Below are positions 44,498 through 57,292 of a stretch of 64,000 nucleotides of DNA, in pieces; position 1 is the first letter of the stretch, and every line of letters starts with the position of its first letter. The stretch covers positions 80,496,958-80,560,957 of the forward strand of contig CP136069.1 in NCBI GenBank assembly GCA_032622095.1, given 5' to 3'. Position numbers and translations under genes: made by a program. Origin of the DNA: Siphonodentalium dalli (lineage: Eukaryota; Mollusca; Scaphopoda; Gadilida; Siphonodentaliidae). The notes under the pieces are model-generated. The model saw only the letters and a program-made list of their open reading frames with translations, ran no database searches and was not told where the DNA came from.

Positions 44498-47400
44498 TGA
44501 ACATAGGCTTTAACCCTTTTCGTCTATGTAATGAGGTTTATAGTAACTACTGGTATATAGAAATGCAGTTCTTGTGAAATGCTCAGCTTAGCATTGGTGA
44601 GAGTGACGAAAGAAATTGCGTATTTATATCCATGCATTTTAAATATTATACAATTACTGCATTTTTTCGAGGTTGACATGAGGATTTATCAACCCGAGGA
44701 AGTTAATGGTCATCGACGCCGCAGGCCGATGTGAATATTAACTTCCAAGGGTTGACATCGCGTGATTTAAATTGTTATTAACCCATCTTGCCTATTTATA
44801 TAGCACAATCCTGTAGATATCGTGATTTATCAACATCTTTTCCGTATGATTTAGTATAGGACTTTTAGAAGAAAGTTTATGACCATATAGTAAATTTGTT
44901 TATTCACTAGAATATATATATCTAATATATTACTTTAATTTGAAAATAAAAGTGTAATAGTTAAATTATTTGTTTAGCTTTATTGGTGGAGTTCTTCCAT
45001 ATTCCGGGATGCCGGGTAGACGGCCGTCGTTGGCAACGGCACTCCACCCAACAGGGTTGGTGATTTATTTTCATTTCTTTTAAGAAATAAAACAAAACGA
45101 GTTTAAAATAATATTTTTTTAAAATTTAAATCAATTTAATAACAACTTTCTAACAATTATCAAGATAGGTGTTCTTTGGATTTGTCAACCAACGAAACAT
45201 CGATCCGCAGCATCACTTAACGTAGATAGAAAACCAGCTGGCTTTTCCCATCGATGCAGTTTCTGAAAAATATGTTTTTTTTAAATGAGTCGTGCGGTCG
45301 AATAGTGACAAGGAGTACTAGCGATTGTTTTTATACCCTCTCCCGCAACGCAGTTTTGGTGGGGTTATACTGGAATCAGCTTGTCGGTCCGTCCGTCTGG
45401 ACGTTCGTCCGATGTCCGTGGACACATAATTGTCCGGAGTTTTTCTCAGTCGTTTTTTGATAATTTTCCGTGAAACTTGGCACAGACATCAACCACCATG
45501 GGAACCTGTGCACCTACGATTATGAAATCTGTCGAACTTTTTTTGGTGGAGTTATCCCCCTTTTTCGACTTAGAAACTTTTTTGCAACTTGCATAATTTT
45601 GTCCGATCTTTTATTCCCACATTTTTAGGTCAATGTTTTTGAAACTCGGCATAGATATTTAGTACCATGGGAACATTTGCACCTGTGATTATGACGTCTG
45701 TCAAACATTTTTTGTGGACTTAATCCCCTTTTTCGAATTAGAACATTTTGGCAACATTCATAATTTTCTCCGAGCTTTTATTCTTACATTTTTCGGTCAA
45801 TAAGTTTAGGATTAGGGTTAGGGGTTAGGGTTGTGCACCTGCAATGGGAATCTATAATTTTATTATTTTAACTAAATGTTTACATTTACTGAAACATCTT
45901 AGTGTTTTACAAACACGGGGGTGTATCATTAGTCCCATTGTGACAGTCGCACCTCTAGTTTAATTTGCAATACGACCAGCTAATATGACCTTGTCTAATC
46001 CTACACATACGGCTCGTCCTTGTTGGCCAATAGACAGTGTTCCCATGGTATATGAACGTAGTTTTTTTTGTCTAATTCCAGATAGTCTGAATATTGTACC
46101 AGACATTTCGTGGTAAAATCAATGTCAACGCCTCAAACATTCAGAACGCTCATAATTCAACCACAATCATGTGAATTGGTTAATATCATTCGCTAGACTG
46201 AAGAAAGAGACACAGAACAAGATATAACAAAACTAAATATTGCCAGCAATTTGTTTCAAGAGGCAACGAAAAGGAGTCGCCGTTCAACATGACATCATGT
46301 TCGAAGAGAAGAACTGCATGTTTTGTGGAAAATCATACCACGCATATCAAAACTTGGCGATTATATAGTGGGTTTGGAAATAAAAACCGCGGGTCTGTCA
46401 CTACAATTTCGACGAAAACATACAGCCGAATCATGCGGATTACAAAATAAATAAATACGCTGCGCATCATTGTGTATTTACCACACGTTGCTGTGGTTTA
46501 TTTATTTTTTTGGAGAAAAAGAAACATAAAACAAGAACTATTATCTTGGGAGCATACTTAGAAAATTTTGTCATCATATTTTCTAATAGTTAGATAATTA
46601 ATTTCCTATAGCAACTCAAATTCTAATTACGAGAATATTTTTCTGACTATTTTCTAAAAAAGGATTATTTGTTTTTCACATGATTTCTTAATACATAGAA
46701 ATAATTTCTTAAATCCTAGAAAGACATTGTTTCATTATCATAAAACGGTAAAAAATGTCAAGAAAATTATTTTCTCACAAACCTAGAATACTAGACAAGA
46801 CTAAAACATTTGGGAGTATACTTCGAAAATGTTCTTGTTCTTATATCCAGAGAAATATATATCTTAAAACTAGAAATTCTTTCTGATACTTTAAGAAATG
46901 TACTTCAGTATATGAAGGGTTCAGCACTTTGCCCGTGCACTGAACTTATGTTACGCTGTGCCAAACCTTATTTAGGTGAAAGTAAGAAAAAACATTCTTA
47001 TAGTTCTAGAAATATAAGGAAATTCTTTTTTTGTTGTTGCAATTTCTAACATTCAGAAAAGTTAATTTCTTATTTCAAGTAAGTGGTAAGAAATTTAGAA
47101 AACATTTAAGAAGACAATCTGTTTCTTTGTGATCAAATTCTACTGTTCACGCCATTTCGCATATGGTACGCATACTGCCGACATCCGGATCACCATCCGT
47201 CGTTCGTCCATCCGCCTGATCATCCGTCTGTCCGTCCATAGACATAGGCTATCTGAAGCGATGACGTGAGCATTTTTTTTATCGGGTAGTATTCATATTA
47301 ATGTTCAGGTTTATGATTACACACCCCTCACCTGTAATGTTTTTGGTATCGATCGGTTGATCGGTTTTGAAATTATTTACCATTCCAATCCATCCCATGG

Positions 47401-47569
47401 ACATGTCTTATCCGACGCAATACACTGAGTATTCTTTATCCGATTTGAGCCAAAGTAATAATATTGGTTCCATCGAGGTGGAATATTCACAGTTAATGGT
47501 ATACACCACAGCCATCACTTATATCGCCCAATTTATATCTGCTCATTTCTTTTTGAAATAGGCTATAAT
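44498..47569. other. Intergenic, no gene seen
   Basis: Contains a small inverted repeat at 44680-44755 (AGGAAGTTAAT/ATTAACTTCC), an LTR-adjacent fragment at 45171-45230 shared with 39200-39260, a dispersed repeat beginning CCCGCAACGCAG with GTCCGTCC runs at 45340-45780, and a loose 260-bp duplication at 46548/46810 (GGGAG-ATACTT-GAAAAT). No exons recognised. Confidence 0.4.
45806..45832 (+). repeat. Short TTAGGG-like tract
   Basis: TTAGGATTAGGGTTAGGGG and TTAGGG: about four imperfect telomere-type units inside unique DNA. Confidence 0.7.
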
Positions 47570-47830
47570 CCCTATTGCGATTTTTGGTGAAATTTTAGTC
47601 CGCGCTCTGTAAAATAATTTTCTTTAGGGATCGGAAGGGGCTTGGTCATAATAACAATGACACATTTATTTTATCCAATGATCAGATAACATGAAAAATA
47701 GTAAACAAATTCTCAATTCTCCACCAATTCCAAACAGCAGAAACTTATCTAGAAGAAATTTAGAAATAATAGTCAAAATTTTCCACTTCCGGCGACAATT
47801 TTGGCGACCATCTTGTATGGGGAGGTAAAA
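47570..47830 (-). repeat. Dispersed repeat shared, inverted, with 56165-56410
   Basis: Matching blocks: AGCAGAAACTTATCTAGAAG versus CTTCTAGATCAGTTTCTGCT, and GGATCGGAAGGGGC versus GCCTCCGATCC. Part of the AAATGGCGGCC-type repeat. Confidence 0.65.
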
Positions 47831-48179
47831 TTTTGCACTAAAAATGGTGGCAATATGCCCCAGCTTCACAAAACTATATACATTTGTAGATATTTGACAA
47901 GATTTTCTATCTAAATTATAATTTTCATCAAACCCCGATGTTTGATGCCGATATAATGCTGCGGTCCACATTGAAAGCCATACTTAGTAGTCAGGCTCAG
48001 CCACCCGTACTTGTAACGTGTAACGTGTGTTAGTATGGTATTTCTATTGAGATGCACTAGGCGGAAAAAGTAACACGATTTCACTGTGCCCAACCTATAC
48101 ACGTTTAAGCGAAACGTGCAGACAATAGACAGTGGTGCGAACAAGCTGTCACAATGCGACCGACCACCGATTTACTTAA

Positions 48180-48408
48180 CCCTTCTATACTAAAGCATCA
48201 TTGATTGAGTATTATCCCATAGGAAATGTAGGTCGTTTATTGAACATATTATCTAAACATTTCCGTAAATAAATAAGGCTCCTTCTGCATTTTTATCTAT
48301 CTGTCGTCTGATTTTATCACCTTATATAACATCCCTCCAAATTTATAATAGACCATTCCAATGTACACTTTTTAACTGACTGGGAGAAACCATTTAGTAT
48401 AGAAAGGT
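48180..48408. mobile_element. TTAA MITE with CTATACTAAA ends, copy 2
   Basis: TTAA at 48176-48179 and 48409-48412; ends CCCTTCTATACTAAA and TTTAGTATAGAAAGG. Reverse orientation relative to 10886-11120; this copy keeps the better right end. Confidence 0.82.
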
Positions 48409-48794
48409 TTAATTGGCTTCAATAAAATATAAGAGATATAAACCGCTGCCTGTGAACAACGTTGATCGCTTATTCGGTTATCAGAAGATACGGTTATTCC
48501 TCTTTGCAACGCGATTCGTACTATGCTGCACATTGGACACAACACTTCTAAACGGATTTTACTGTGAACGAAAAAGCGAAATGGCACCTTGAACCATGTG
48601 ACTTTCGTTGGTAATCGATGGCATCAAACGTTACACGTCACATGTACGTTTGGTTGAACCAGGATCTTATGTGTTTGTTTCAATGAACCAAACTCATATA
48701 AGACTAAATTTAGTGACTACACCCATGCAGGCACATTGTCCACTGAAAAAAATGCAGCATTAAACTAATATTAACGAACATTCTAACCACGCCG

Positions 48795-49600
48795 ATCCAA
48801 GTCTGAGTTTAGTGTGCCTGCCATTTGCAGAAGGAGGTCCCCAGAGGGTGAATTTAGTGACGCTATCCCGCATAGCGGGCTAGCATCACTAAATTCACTC
48901 CGGGGCGGGGGGGGGGGGGGGCTAATTCTGCTTAGGCCTCACATTCTCTGGAAAGTTTCTTTATTATCAAATTTGTATATACACTTCTTCACTTAGATTC
49001 TATTTCTTTTTATCCCCCGCCAAATTGAAAATTTGCGGGGAATATAGGAATGGGTTCCGACCGTCCTTCCTTCCCGAATTTGTAAGAGTCATAACTTGAA
49101 CAAATGTCAACGGATTTAAAAGATGTTTGTTATATGAGTTCATCTGACCATTACCTAGAACGAGTTCGCAAGCCAGGTTCGGCCGGATATTTTTACCGGA
49201 GTTATTGGATTTTGTTTATTATTTTTGGTGCAAATGGACGACGTCACATGGCTAATTTCCACAAATGTCAGTAGCTAAAATGAGTTCGCAAGCCAGGTTT
49301 TTTGACAAAATCCCACCTCTTGTTTAGCACATACTGAGAACGCAAACATTATTGAGAAAGCACTTCTCCGACTGCACAATTCGTCGGGGGATACCGCCGT
49401 CTGCGACTGCTTGTTTAGTTTAGTTTCTCTATATCCCCAAAATGGTAGACGACACATTGCATAATTGAGGTTCCCAATGGGTGTACATCACAATATTCAC
49501 CATTTGGAAACTTCAATCTGAGTCTATGTCTCCCATAGCAGATAAGGCCTAAGCAGAATGAGGTCCCCAGAGGGTGTATTTGGTGATTCTAGCCCGCTGG
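48795..49600. mobile_element. MITE-like element of the AAGCCTG family, split copy 6
   Basis: Left part 48795-48960 (TTAGTGTGCCTGCCATTTGC, AGGTCCCCAGAGGGTG) and a right part near 49440-49600 (AAGCAGAATGAGGTCCCC) are separated by a different dispersed repeat starting CCCCCGCCAAATTG at 49016. A G-run of about 17 lies at 48905. Confidence 0.5.
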
Positions 49601-51232
49601 GCGATCAATATAGATACACTACAGTGACAACTGCTAAACCATGGTATGGCTAGACCAGCTATAAGTTTAAACAGAAGATGACGAATTCGGCATTTAAAGT
49701 GACGTGGAACACTGCTTGCGTGATTGAATTGGATTACATGTATACAAGATCAAGTAATTATTTTTCACAAATTTTATATCCAAACTGGCAGAACACAGTT
49801 TCAATCTTATATATAAATTAAATTATAAGCAACTATTCACATTGGACGAATCATTGCCGTCTGTTTATCGAAGTAAATTTTCTTCTTTATTTGAGAACTA
49901 AATGTTTATATTTGTGCGTAGTTCGATCAGACGTTGCGCTTTCTGAAATTCTATGATATGCGTGGTTGGAATGTTCCATAATTTTATTTCCCCCCCCTGA
50001 AATCCTATGATCTGCATGGTTGGAATGTTCGATAATATTCATAACTAACTAGGATTCGATGTGTTCGGACGAACCCGCCCTGGGAAGAACAATGCTCTAT
50101 TGTCCGACCATACACTATGCACGTTATCGCAACATACATGACATTATGTGTTCCAAAATGACATTAATGTCGGCCATATTCGAAAAAGGTAGCAATTAAT
50201 AATGGCAGTTTTATATAGCGCTTAGCATTGTTCCAAACCGCTTTTAAACATTACACTATTATCCCTGTCATTTGTACAAGCAAACCAATGAATCGGCTGC
50301 AACCATGATATTGTCTACATGTGCTGATTTAGTTTGACCAGAACAAGATCTGATACTCACCAGTATGACAAGCAGACTGGTACTCGTTTAACGCACGAAT
50401 GGTGCGAAGTATAACACAGTACGAGCGACCTTGCACGTCGCTCAAAGCGGCCAAGCCACTGTTGTGTGTAAATTCACAATAAACCACCGGCGGTCTGCGA
50501 ACTCATCTCACTGTGTTGATAGCAAAGACACGCTGGGCGCTGGACCACATGCTCCACGTGATATATTTTCGATTTACAGAAGAGACAAAAACATTATCCA
50601 ATTCAAGTTCGAAGCAGTTTGAGTCTATTCTTAGGACGCGTACGCTCAGTGGGGAATCGCGATGGAAAATCGGCAGGCGTCCATAACCTTTCGTACTGAA
50701 CTATCCAAGTTAGAACAGTTGGAGTCTACTCTTGTGACGCTTGCGCTTATTATGGGATCGCGCTATTTGGTTCTCGAACTGAAAAATAATTCGTACTGAA
50801 CTATTGGCCTTACTCCACTTAGACAATACTTTCATAGTATTGTACACGAACCACCCATGCAGTGGTTCGATTATAGCTCATGGAAGGGAAATTATTCATA
50901 ATGTTCGTCATCAAGAAGTCTGTACGTTGTGTTGTGTGATGAGTCCGTCACCAGACCATGCTGTGCTAATATCGCCCCACCCAATGCGCTCCCCGCATCA
51001 ATTATGCCCTTGCAATCACATGACGAACCCGCCTTAGGGAAAAACTGGCTACGCCTATGAACATATTAGTTGAATGCTGCATATACGTTTAGTGGACACA
51101 CTACCTGGGTACCCACTAAAGTCTGATCAGTTTGATTCATTGAAATAAACACATGTAATATGTCTATAAGTTCTCACCTGACACGGGTGCAGCCGTTGTG
51201 ATCTTTGAATAAAGAAATGTTGGAACAACGGG
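49601..51232. other. Intergenic, no gene confirmed
   Basis: A short duplication at 49945-50030 (CTATGAT-TGCGTGGTTGGAATGTTC) and a GGAATCGC...GAACTG duplication at 50640-50800. A possible degenerate exon on the minus strand near 50.4 kb was considered and rejected. Confidence 0.4.
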
Positions 51233-51427
51233 TTGGTTGTCGTAGGCACAGTAACGGCTCAGGTAACTTGGTTCAATGATGGCGATCCAAATGACATCTG
51301 TCGGACAATTAGTCAACACCTTGGCGATGTGAAAATCCCTCCGCGAAGCATCAGAGTGTATACTGTAAAAACAGGAAGGATAATTGATATATGGGGCTCC
51401 GTATACTTCTATTTATTTCATTTGTGA
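51233..51427 (+). CDS. Possible exon, unassigned extracellular module
   Basis: An open stretch with a candidate acceptor GGCTCAG before 51263, followed by VTWFNDGDPNDICRTIS and PPRSIRVYTVKTG. The order W-F-N-D-x-D-P, then P-x-x-I-x-V-x-T-V-x-x-G, recalls WxxW/CysD-type modules of mucins and CILP, but the expected C-x-x-P and later cysteines are not visible, and the best nearby donor (GTAAAA at 51365) is weak. It could be a chance frame. Function not assigned. Confidence 0.25.
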   Translation: MVVVGTVTAQVTWFNDGDPNDICRTISQHLGDVKIPPRSIRVYTVKTGRIIDIWGSVYFYLFHL

Positions 51428-51926
51428 TATCACAAAATCGAGTATGTGAAATCACGAGTCGAATATAAATAATATCAATACTTATTTTATGATAACATTA
51501 AATATATCACAAATTCGAATATGTGATAACATAAACTGAGTCATAAAACAGGGGGGGGGGTCGAAAAAAAATTACAGGATACAAGGACCGGGTGGGTGGG
51601 TGGGATTGTCCCCCGAGCCCGGAATGCAGATTTTTTTCTGAAGTCATGCAATTTTTTTCCAAAATCATTTCTAAAACAAATTACAGCTTCAAAATTAATT
51701 GAAACAATCAGATTCATATAATAGTGCATGCTATAGCCTTATACAAGTGAGGGGGGGCTCTATATTTTAATTTTTTGTCCACAATTTCTCCCTTTAACAG
51801 TTGAAACCATGGGGTGGGTCCGGTTTTGGTCGAGGAAAAAAATTGCCATGAAAAAAAATCCATTCTCATCTTTTCTCATAGTTTATCATGGCTTTTTAAA
51901 ACTTATTATACGTAGAGATTACCTGT

Positions 51927-52074
51927 GTGTTTTGAGTGAATACCGGAAGTATCTCATGAGTGGTCAGAGTGAGATACTGGAATCATCACGAGTGGCCTTT
52001 AGGCCACGAGTGATGATTCCAATATCTCTCTGTGACCACGAATGAGGTAATTCCGGTATTCACTCAAAACACAA
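51927..52074. mobile_element. 148-bp palindrome (GTGTTTTGAGTGAATACC arms)
   Basis: Arms TGTTTTGAGTGAATACCGG and CCGGTATTCACTCAAAACA; centre GTGGCCTTTAGGCCAC. Likely a small fold-back MITE; target duplication not assigned. Confidence 0.75.
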
Positions 52075-53500
52075 AGGTTTTCTTTTTATTATATGCGCTA
52101 TTTACTAAAATAGATCGAGGAATTAATTCAAAATTGAACTGATTCCGATTCACATCGGCAATACAATTTCTGCACAACAAACAGAGAGACCACGTGGTTC
52201 AATAAAATACTGTCGATAACTCAGAATACACATGCTTCAAATGTACGTAATTTATCACATAACTTTATTTTAAATATACCAACTTACTTGCTTGTGTACT
52301 ATTAGCAATGTGGCATTGCATTTTTGTCACTTATTGACACAAAATCGTTATTTGAAGGCTTTTAAATTCTGAGGTGGGACAAATTGTATAGTATCAATCT
52401 CAGAGGCCCCCTGACCCCCTCCATACTCTCCTCCCCCATCAGGCATTCGGGAGATGCCTTCGGCATCTCCTGCTGGGATACTACTCGCCTCGACATTTTG
52501 TAGGAGAGCTACTCGCCACTCGCCTAGAATGATTTTAAGGGGAGCTCCTCCTTGCTCACCAGTGATTTCCCACATGGAGAGGACTGGAAAGTTCTGTGTT
52601 TATTTAATCAAATTGATGGTGTTTTCACATTACACATGCACATATTTTAACCTATTGCTAACAAGGGACACAACTATCCTGTTAAAGTTGGTATTTTACC
52701 TTTATAACCATAAAAGTTTGGGTTTTTAAAGGTTTTGTCACTGGTTTTGTTGGCATATTTTTCAGCCATGTGCTTTGTTTGTTTACTTTTTGTGGGTGTA
52801 CTTGATCAGCGTTCTCTCAGTTCCGGTGCAGACACAATGAGAGACCCTTACCCTGCCAACAACACATTATTTAGTAGAATTTACAAGATTTTCATCAATT
52901 TTGGGGGTGGGTGTCCCAGACCTGGGTGGAAAACACGTACGGTCCCGGGTGGGTGTTCCAGACCTGGGTGGAAAAACATACGCTCCCGGGGTGGTGGGTC
53001 CCCAAAACTGAAAAACACAAAATTTCCACCCTGTATCCGTAATTTTTTTCCTGACCCCCTCCTGCATAAAATAGAATTTGTGATATCACTAAATGCTTAC
53101 TATTTTATGATATCACATATTCGATTTTGTGATACACCCCAAGACTTCCCCCTTTATTTACCCAAAATACATACAAATTCAAAACTAGGAGTCATTCCCT
53201 TTCCATTGAGAATAATAGACTGGCAGGATAGAGCGGATCAAAATTAAGCACATAACTATTCAGATCACACGCCAGTACATCGACAAAAAGATCGTGTTTA
53301 CAGTTTATTCGATTGATAAACCAATTTTCGGAGCTTCCTCTTTCAAATGGTATATGTTGTATACAATGTGTTCTGGTGATTCGAACATTCAGTGGACCTT
53401 TAAGTTATATAATATGATAGTCTGGTCCTACTTGACGGGCGAAATCAAGAAGTTTTTCAATCTAAACCTGCATGTTCAATGTGGTTTAATATTTACATAC
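52075..53500. other. Intergenic or intron, no exon confirmed
   Basis: It contains a short tandem GGGTGGGTGTCCCAGACCTG-type duplication at 52905-52990. If the minus-strand gene continues, its next exon should lie in or below this stretch, but none could be placed in phase. Confidence 0.35.
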
Positions 53501-53667
53501 CAGGCATTCATTTCGAAGAAGGGGATTGGGTCTGTCGTCGGTAGATCGTCCCAGTTGCTGGCGATAACCGACCCCCTGGTGAACCAGGAAATCTGATCCA
53601 AACTGGTGGCGTTGAACGATATTTTGGCAACAACTTCCTTGTTACCACCTAAGAGGACAATATCTAC
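53501..53667 (-). CDS. Probable secreted/extracellular protein, downstream exon
   Basis: Minus strand: acceptor TTTGCAG, 167 bp, donor GTATGT. It enters in phase 0, as the exon at 62783-62946 requires, and leaves after two bases of a codon. The product begins VDIVLLGGNKEVVAKISF and contains SWF, then SNWDDL and a final PFFEMNA. The order hydrophobic strand, F-N/G, W-F, S-x-W-x-D-L, F-F is what I remember from a group of uncharacterised secreted invertebrate proteins with a following RRFFI...GGC...GWL segment; that following segment was not found in phase. Splice-phase match and composition support coding; the domain has no name I can give with certainty. Confidence 0.6.
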
Positions 53668-53724
53668 CTGCAAATTGGTGACATATATGAAGATTAAAAC
53701 GCAATGACCAGCGCTCAAATTAAA

Positions 53725-54062
53725 GTTATGTGAAACACTCCGGTAGGGTAATAAAATATAAGTGGAGAATAATCTTGCTCAAAGTTGTTATTTTTACAGA
53801 TATTAATTCAAATTGTCAACACAAAGCGCCATTCGTATATATTAATTAAATGCAATGACTCAATGGCGAAATCATTTGTGTTAGTTTATCGCCGATATTT
53901 GAGCGTAGTCCAGACGATGTTTTCTATGGAGTGGTGTGGTCGATTCCTTTGTATTTTTCGGCGATGTTAGTGGAATGCTACATTCTCCAGGTTATCGTAA
54001 GGCCTGAGTACTAACTTATCAGTTTCGCCCAATTGAGCATGTCCATAATATGTCTTTAAAGG
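53725..54062 (-). repeat. Dispersed repeat R1, copy 3 (inverted)
   Basis: Reverse-complement blocks of 9520-9905 and 10420-10770 (TATGGAGTGGT-GTGGTCGAT, GTACTAACTTATCAGTTT). Confidence 0.65.
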
Positions 54063-54194
54063 GTCACAATGCATGCCTTCGCAGTGGTCACATGTGTAAA
54101 AAAAACTAAACGTCTGTAGTAACCATCATCACGAAGAAGAGCATAGGGATAGACAAACTTTGTTCCTAAATATATTATTGATATTTTTTCGAAT

Positions 54195-54770
54195 ATGTGA
54201 AATCATTGCTAAAGGTGGATTATCTCTTTGTAAACAAGTATTGTATAGTTAGCGGGGTATAAACATATTAGGTATGAATCGAAGACTCCTCTCCGGAAAT
54301 GCTTCTACCGATTAATATTGATTATATTTCGAATATGTTCTGGTCTAAAAGGGTGTCGTTGTTCAGCTACAATATTGTCGAACAATAGTGGTTACTGTTA
54401 ACAGAGACCAGAAAGTTTATTGTATAATTTTGTCACAAATAAACATTAATTAGACTCATTGTCGCTTATTACTATGGAATAGAACAATACAATCAATCAA
54501 CCTGGGACATTTGACGTTCGGTACGCAGCTATATGAACAGCCCGATGCTCTCTATCGCTATATGGTATCGCACGAATGGTCTGTACTAAAAATTGTCCCA
54601 ATTAATCATAATAAAATATTCGAAATAAAATAAATATTAATTGATAGAAGCCTTTCCGGACAGGGGTCTTCAATTGATATTTATTATTTTATACCCACGC
54701 AACTATTTCAAATTTGTTACTTAGAGAGATAATCCATCTTTAAATAATCATTACTGTTACAATGCCAGTC
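54195..54770. repeat. Inverted repeat with spaced arms
   Basis: AAGGTGGATTATCTCTTTG near 54210 and its partner AGAGATAATCCATCTTTA near 54730; TCTCCGGAAATGCTTCTACC near 54290 pairs with AGAAGCCTTTCCGGACAGG near 54645. Arms about 110 bp, spacer about 330 bp. Confidence 0.55.
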
Positions 54771-55090
54771 GTGTTATCAACTAACCACGTTGATGCAAAT
54801 TGCATTTCAAATATATTGTTTGTATATCGTTTGTAGATGACCATAAAGATTCGTTGTCCGATTCGACGCCATGTACAATACGATCTGATCCTTGAGACCA
54901 TCAATATTTAGAGGTTATTAATTAGTTATTACATATTGTCCTTAATCCACAGCTGCCATGTTTCATATTGTTCTCCCTTGTACATTATCTAGACTATACC
55001 CCGCTACCAACAATAGCTGGTGATTATTTTAACAATAACCGGGAAATATTAAAATATTCTCCAGCTATTGTTAAGATAATCACCAACTTT

Positions 55091-56164
55091 TGTAAGCCTG
55101 AATGCCATACCCACTAACTATCAGTAACACGCTTCAAACAAGAGGTTACATAATACAGAACGAAGAGCAGAATTATATGACACCAATCAGTGGATTTAAT
55201 TCGGCATACCTGGCACATTGGCTACGACATCATTATTATTATGCACAAGTACATGTGTATCACAAAAATCCACTCACTAATCCACGAGTAATACATTGAA
55301 AACAACTACAAAAGCTCATAATTGATAGCGCTCTTTATTGTATATCGTTTGGGGCAGCATCATCCAATATTCAGGTGGAAACCACACGGTGGACTTAAAT
55401 GCGAATATCTGGACCAACAGCTATTATAATCGAATGGACGTTATATTTAGTGATGATTTAGAAATCTCTTACTGATAGACCTTGAGCTACAATATGGCCA
55501 CCCCTCCCCCTGTGCGGATTTTTGCCGACTATGTTTTTCCGATAGAGGGATGTATTTCACACATTTTTCTGCTTGTTTGCCACTCGGGCGTGGGGGCTTT
55601 TTCATTTTATAGCGATTTTTATAAAACTACTGTGATTTTTTGCGATAAAATCCTTTTTGGGGGTAGGGGAAATATTTCTCTCAAAATTAAAACTAAAACT
55701 GTATGTATCTTCTCAAACTCAGTTTCCTTCGAACTGAACATAATAAGTGTCTGCGTAGATAGCGTCACACGGGCACCTGACTCGATATTTTTCTTAAAGT
55801 GACACCGATGATATGATTTTTCGTTTATTTTGAAGATTTATCTGAAAAGTACAGTGTGTGAACTTACGCATGCATAACGTGATTAAACTATGAACAATAC
55901 AGATGTTTTCATTATTTTCCACGAGAACATAGACCAGGGCAGTTTTCTATAACATTCCACGAGGACATGGATGCATATAGGTAGTCAATGTTCATATGTT
56001 TCGAGGCCATTGAATCCAAGAACGCCGCCAAAATTGAATATCTGACTTGATAAATTTCAATTCGCAATCACTCGGGAAGTTTATGAGATATTAAGTCGTG
56101 TGATATGTTATTATATTGATAATTGAGTAGTCCTTATTCATATGTATGAATAAATTTTATATAT
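55091..56164. other. Intron of the minus-strand gene, nothing recognised
   Basis: No repeats or exons identified apart from a small inverted repeat just before it (55018-55087, GTGATTAT/ATAATCAC). Confidence 0.4.
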
Positions 56165-56410
56165 TCAAAATGGCCGCCAAAATGGCCACCGGAAGTAGAA
56201 AATACGACTATTTTTCACTCATATCTTCTAGATCAGTTTCTGCTGTTTGGAACTGGTTGAGGATTGTGACCTTATTGTTGTATTTTTATATTAACTAATC
56301 ATTGGGGTAATGAAAAAAGCAATTATTGGGGTCCTAGCCGCCTCCGATCCCTCAAAAGTTTGATTTTACAGAATCCAGTATCAAATTTCACCAAAAAATC
56401 ACAATTGGGT
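56165..56410 (+). repeat. Dispersed AAATGGCCGCC-type repeat
   Basis: Partner of 47570-47830 in the opposite orientation; includes AAAATGGCCGCCAAAATGG. Confidence 0.65.
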
Positions 56411-56529
56411 TTCTGGTCAAATTTCAACAAAGAATGAGCAAAACTGTGGAATTTAAGTGAGGATTACCATTATACATGGATACTACAATTCATAGGAACA
56501 CAAGTTGTTACTTTGGATCAAAATGGCCA

Positions 56530-57150
56530 CCAAAATGGCCGCCAAAATATGGAAATTGGTAGATATTGCCCCAGTGTGCCCTGGAATCGCTTACAATTTG
56601 TGGTTGATGAATGAAATTGGCTATTCTGCCTTCTATATATTGAATACTAACATTGTTACTAACTATTGTAACAAAGACATTACCATAAATATTGGATTTC
56701 ACTCTCACAGACGTGACATAAATATCGGCAAAACATCTCTTTTCAGGTTTGAACCATTTTTTGCAATTAAACTGCAACTATATTTGGCATGAAAGGTGTT
56801 TATTTTTATGATATATCTTAAATGTGTCACATTAAGGTGTTTAATGACCATATTACTCAAGGTGGCTTCCAAAATGGCAACTAAATTGGGTAAAAATTTG
56901 ATTTTCACATATATCCGGAACATAATTATCTACTGTTCCGAAAAGGTAGCAAAGTGTGACTAACTTTGTTATTATACACGTTAGTTAATCGACTGACAAC
57001 TACATTTTATATTCTGGTCATTGTACATTTTGAAGCAAGATCATTTAATTTTAAAATTTGCAGTGTACAATTGTGCCGAGAACGTCTATTGGGATTCTGG
57101 CCAAGTTTTTGAAAATAAATGGGCAGAACTTTGAAACGGAACTGAGAGGG
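56530..57150 (+). repeat. Left arm of a large inverted repeat
   Basis: Blocks AAATTGGCTATTCTGCCTT, TGGCTTCCAAAATGGCAAC and TTGGGATTCTGGCCA reappear inverted, in mirrored order, at 59285-59880. The arms flank the 1.9-kb satellite. Confidence 0.72.
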
Positions 57151-57292
57151 ACCATAATATGTGGCTACTCTTACCCATTAGCATAAACAATTATCGGAAA
57201 ATCGTTTAACATTTCCTCCATTGTGCATAAACGCCACCAAGGAGGACTCTCTGGTGTGATCTCTATATCAAGTAACATATCATTGGGTTATT

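Noticed and set aside
45806-45832. Chromosome end or telomere fusion
   Set aside because: Only about four imperfect TTAGGG units within ordinary sequence.
50355-50480. Next exon of the minus-strand gene (reads RRWFIVN, with a good GTGAGT donor)
   Set aside because: The RR frame has a stop 16 codons on, the longer open frame reads differently, and no acceptor gives the phase required by 53501. At best a decayed exon.
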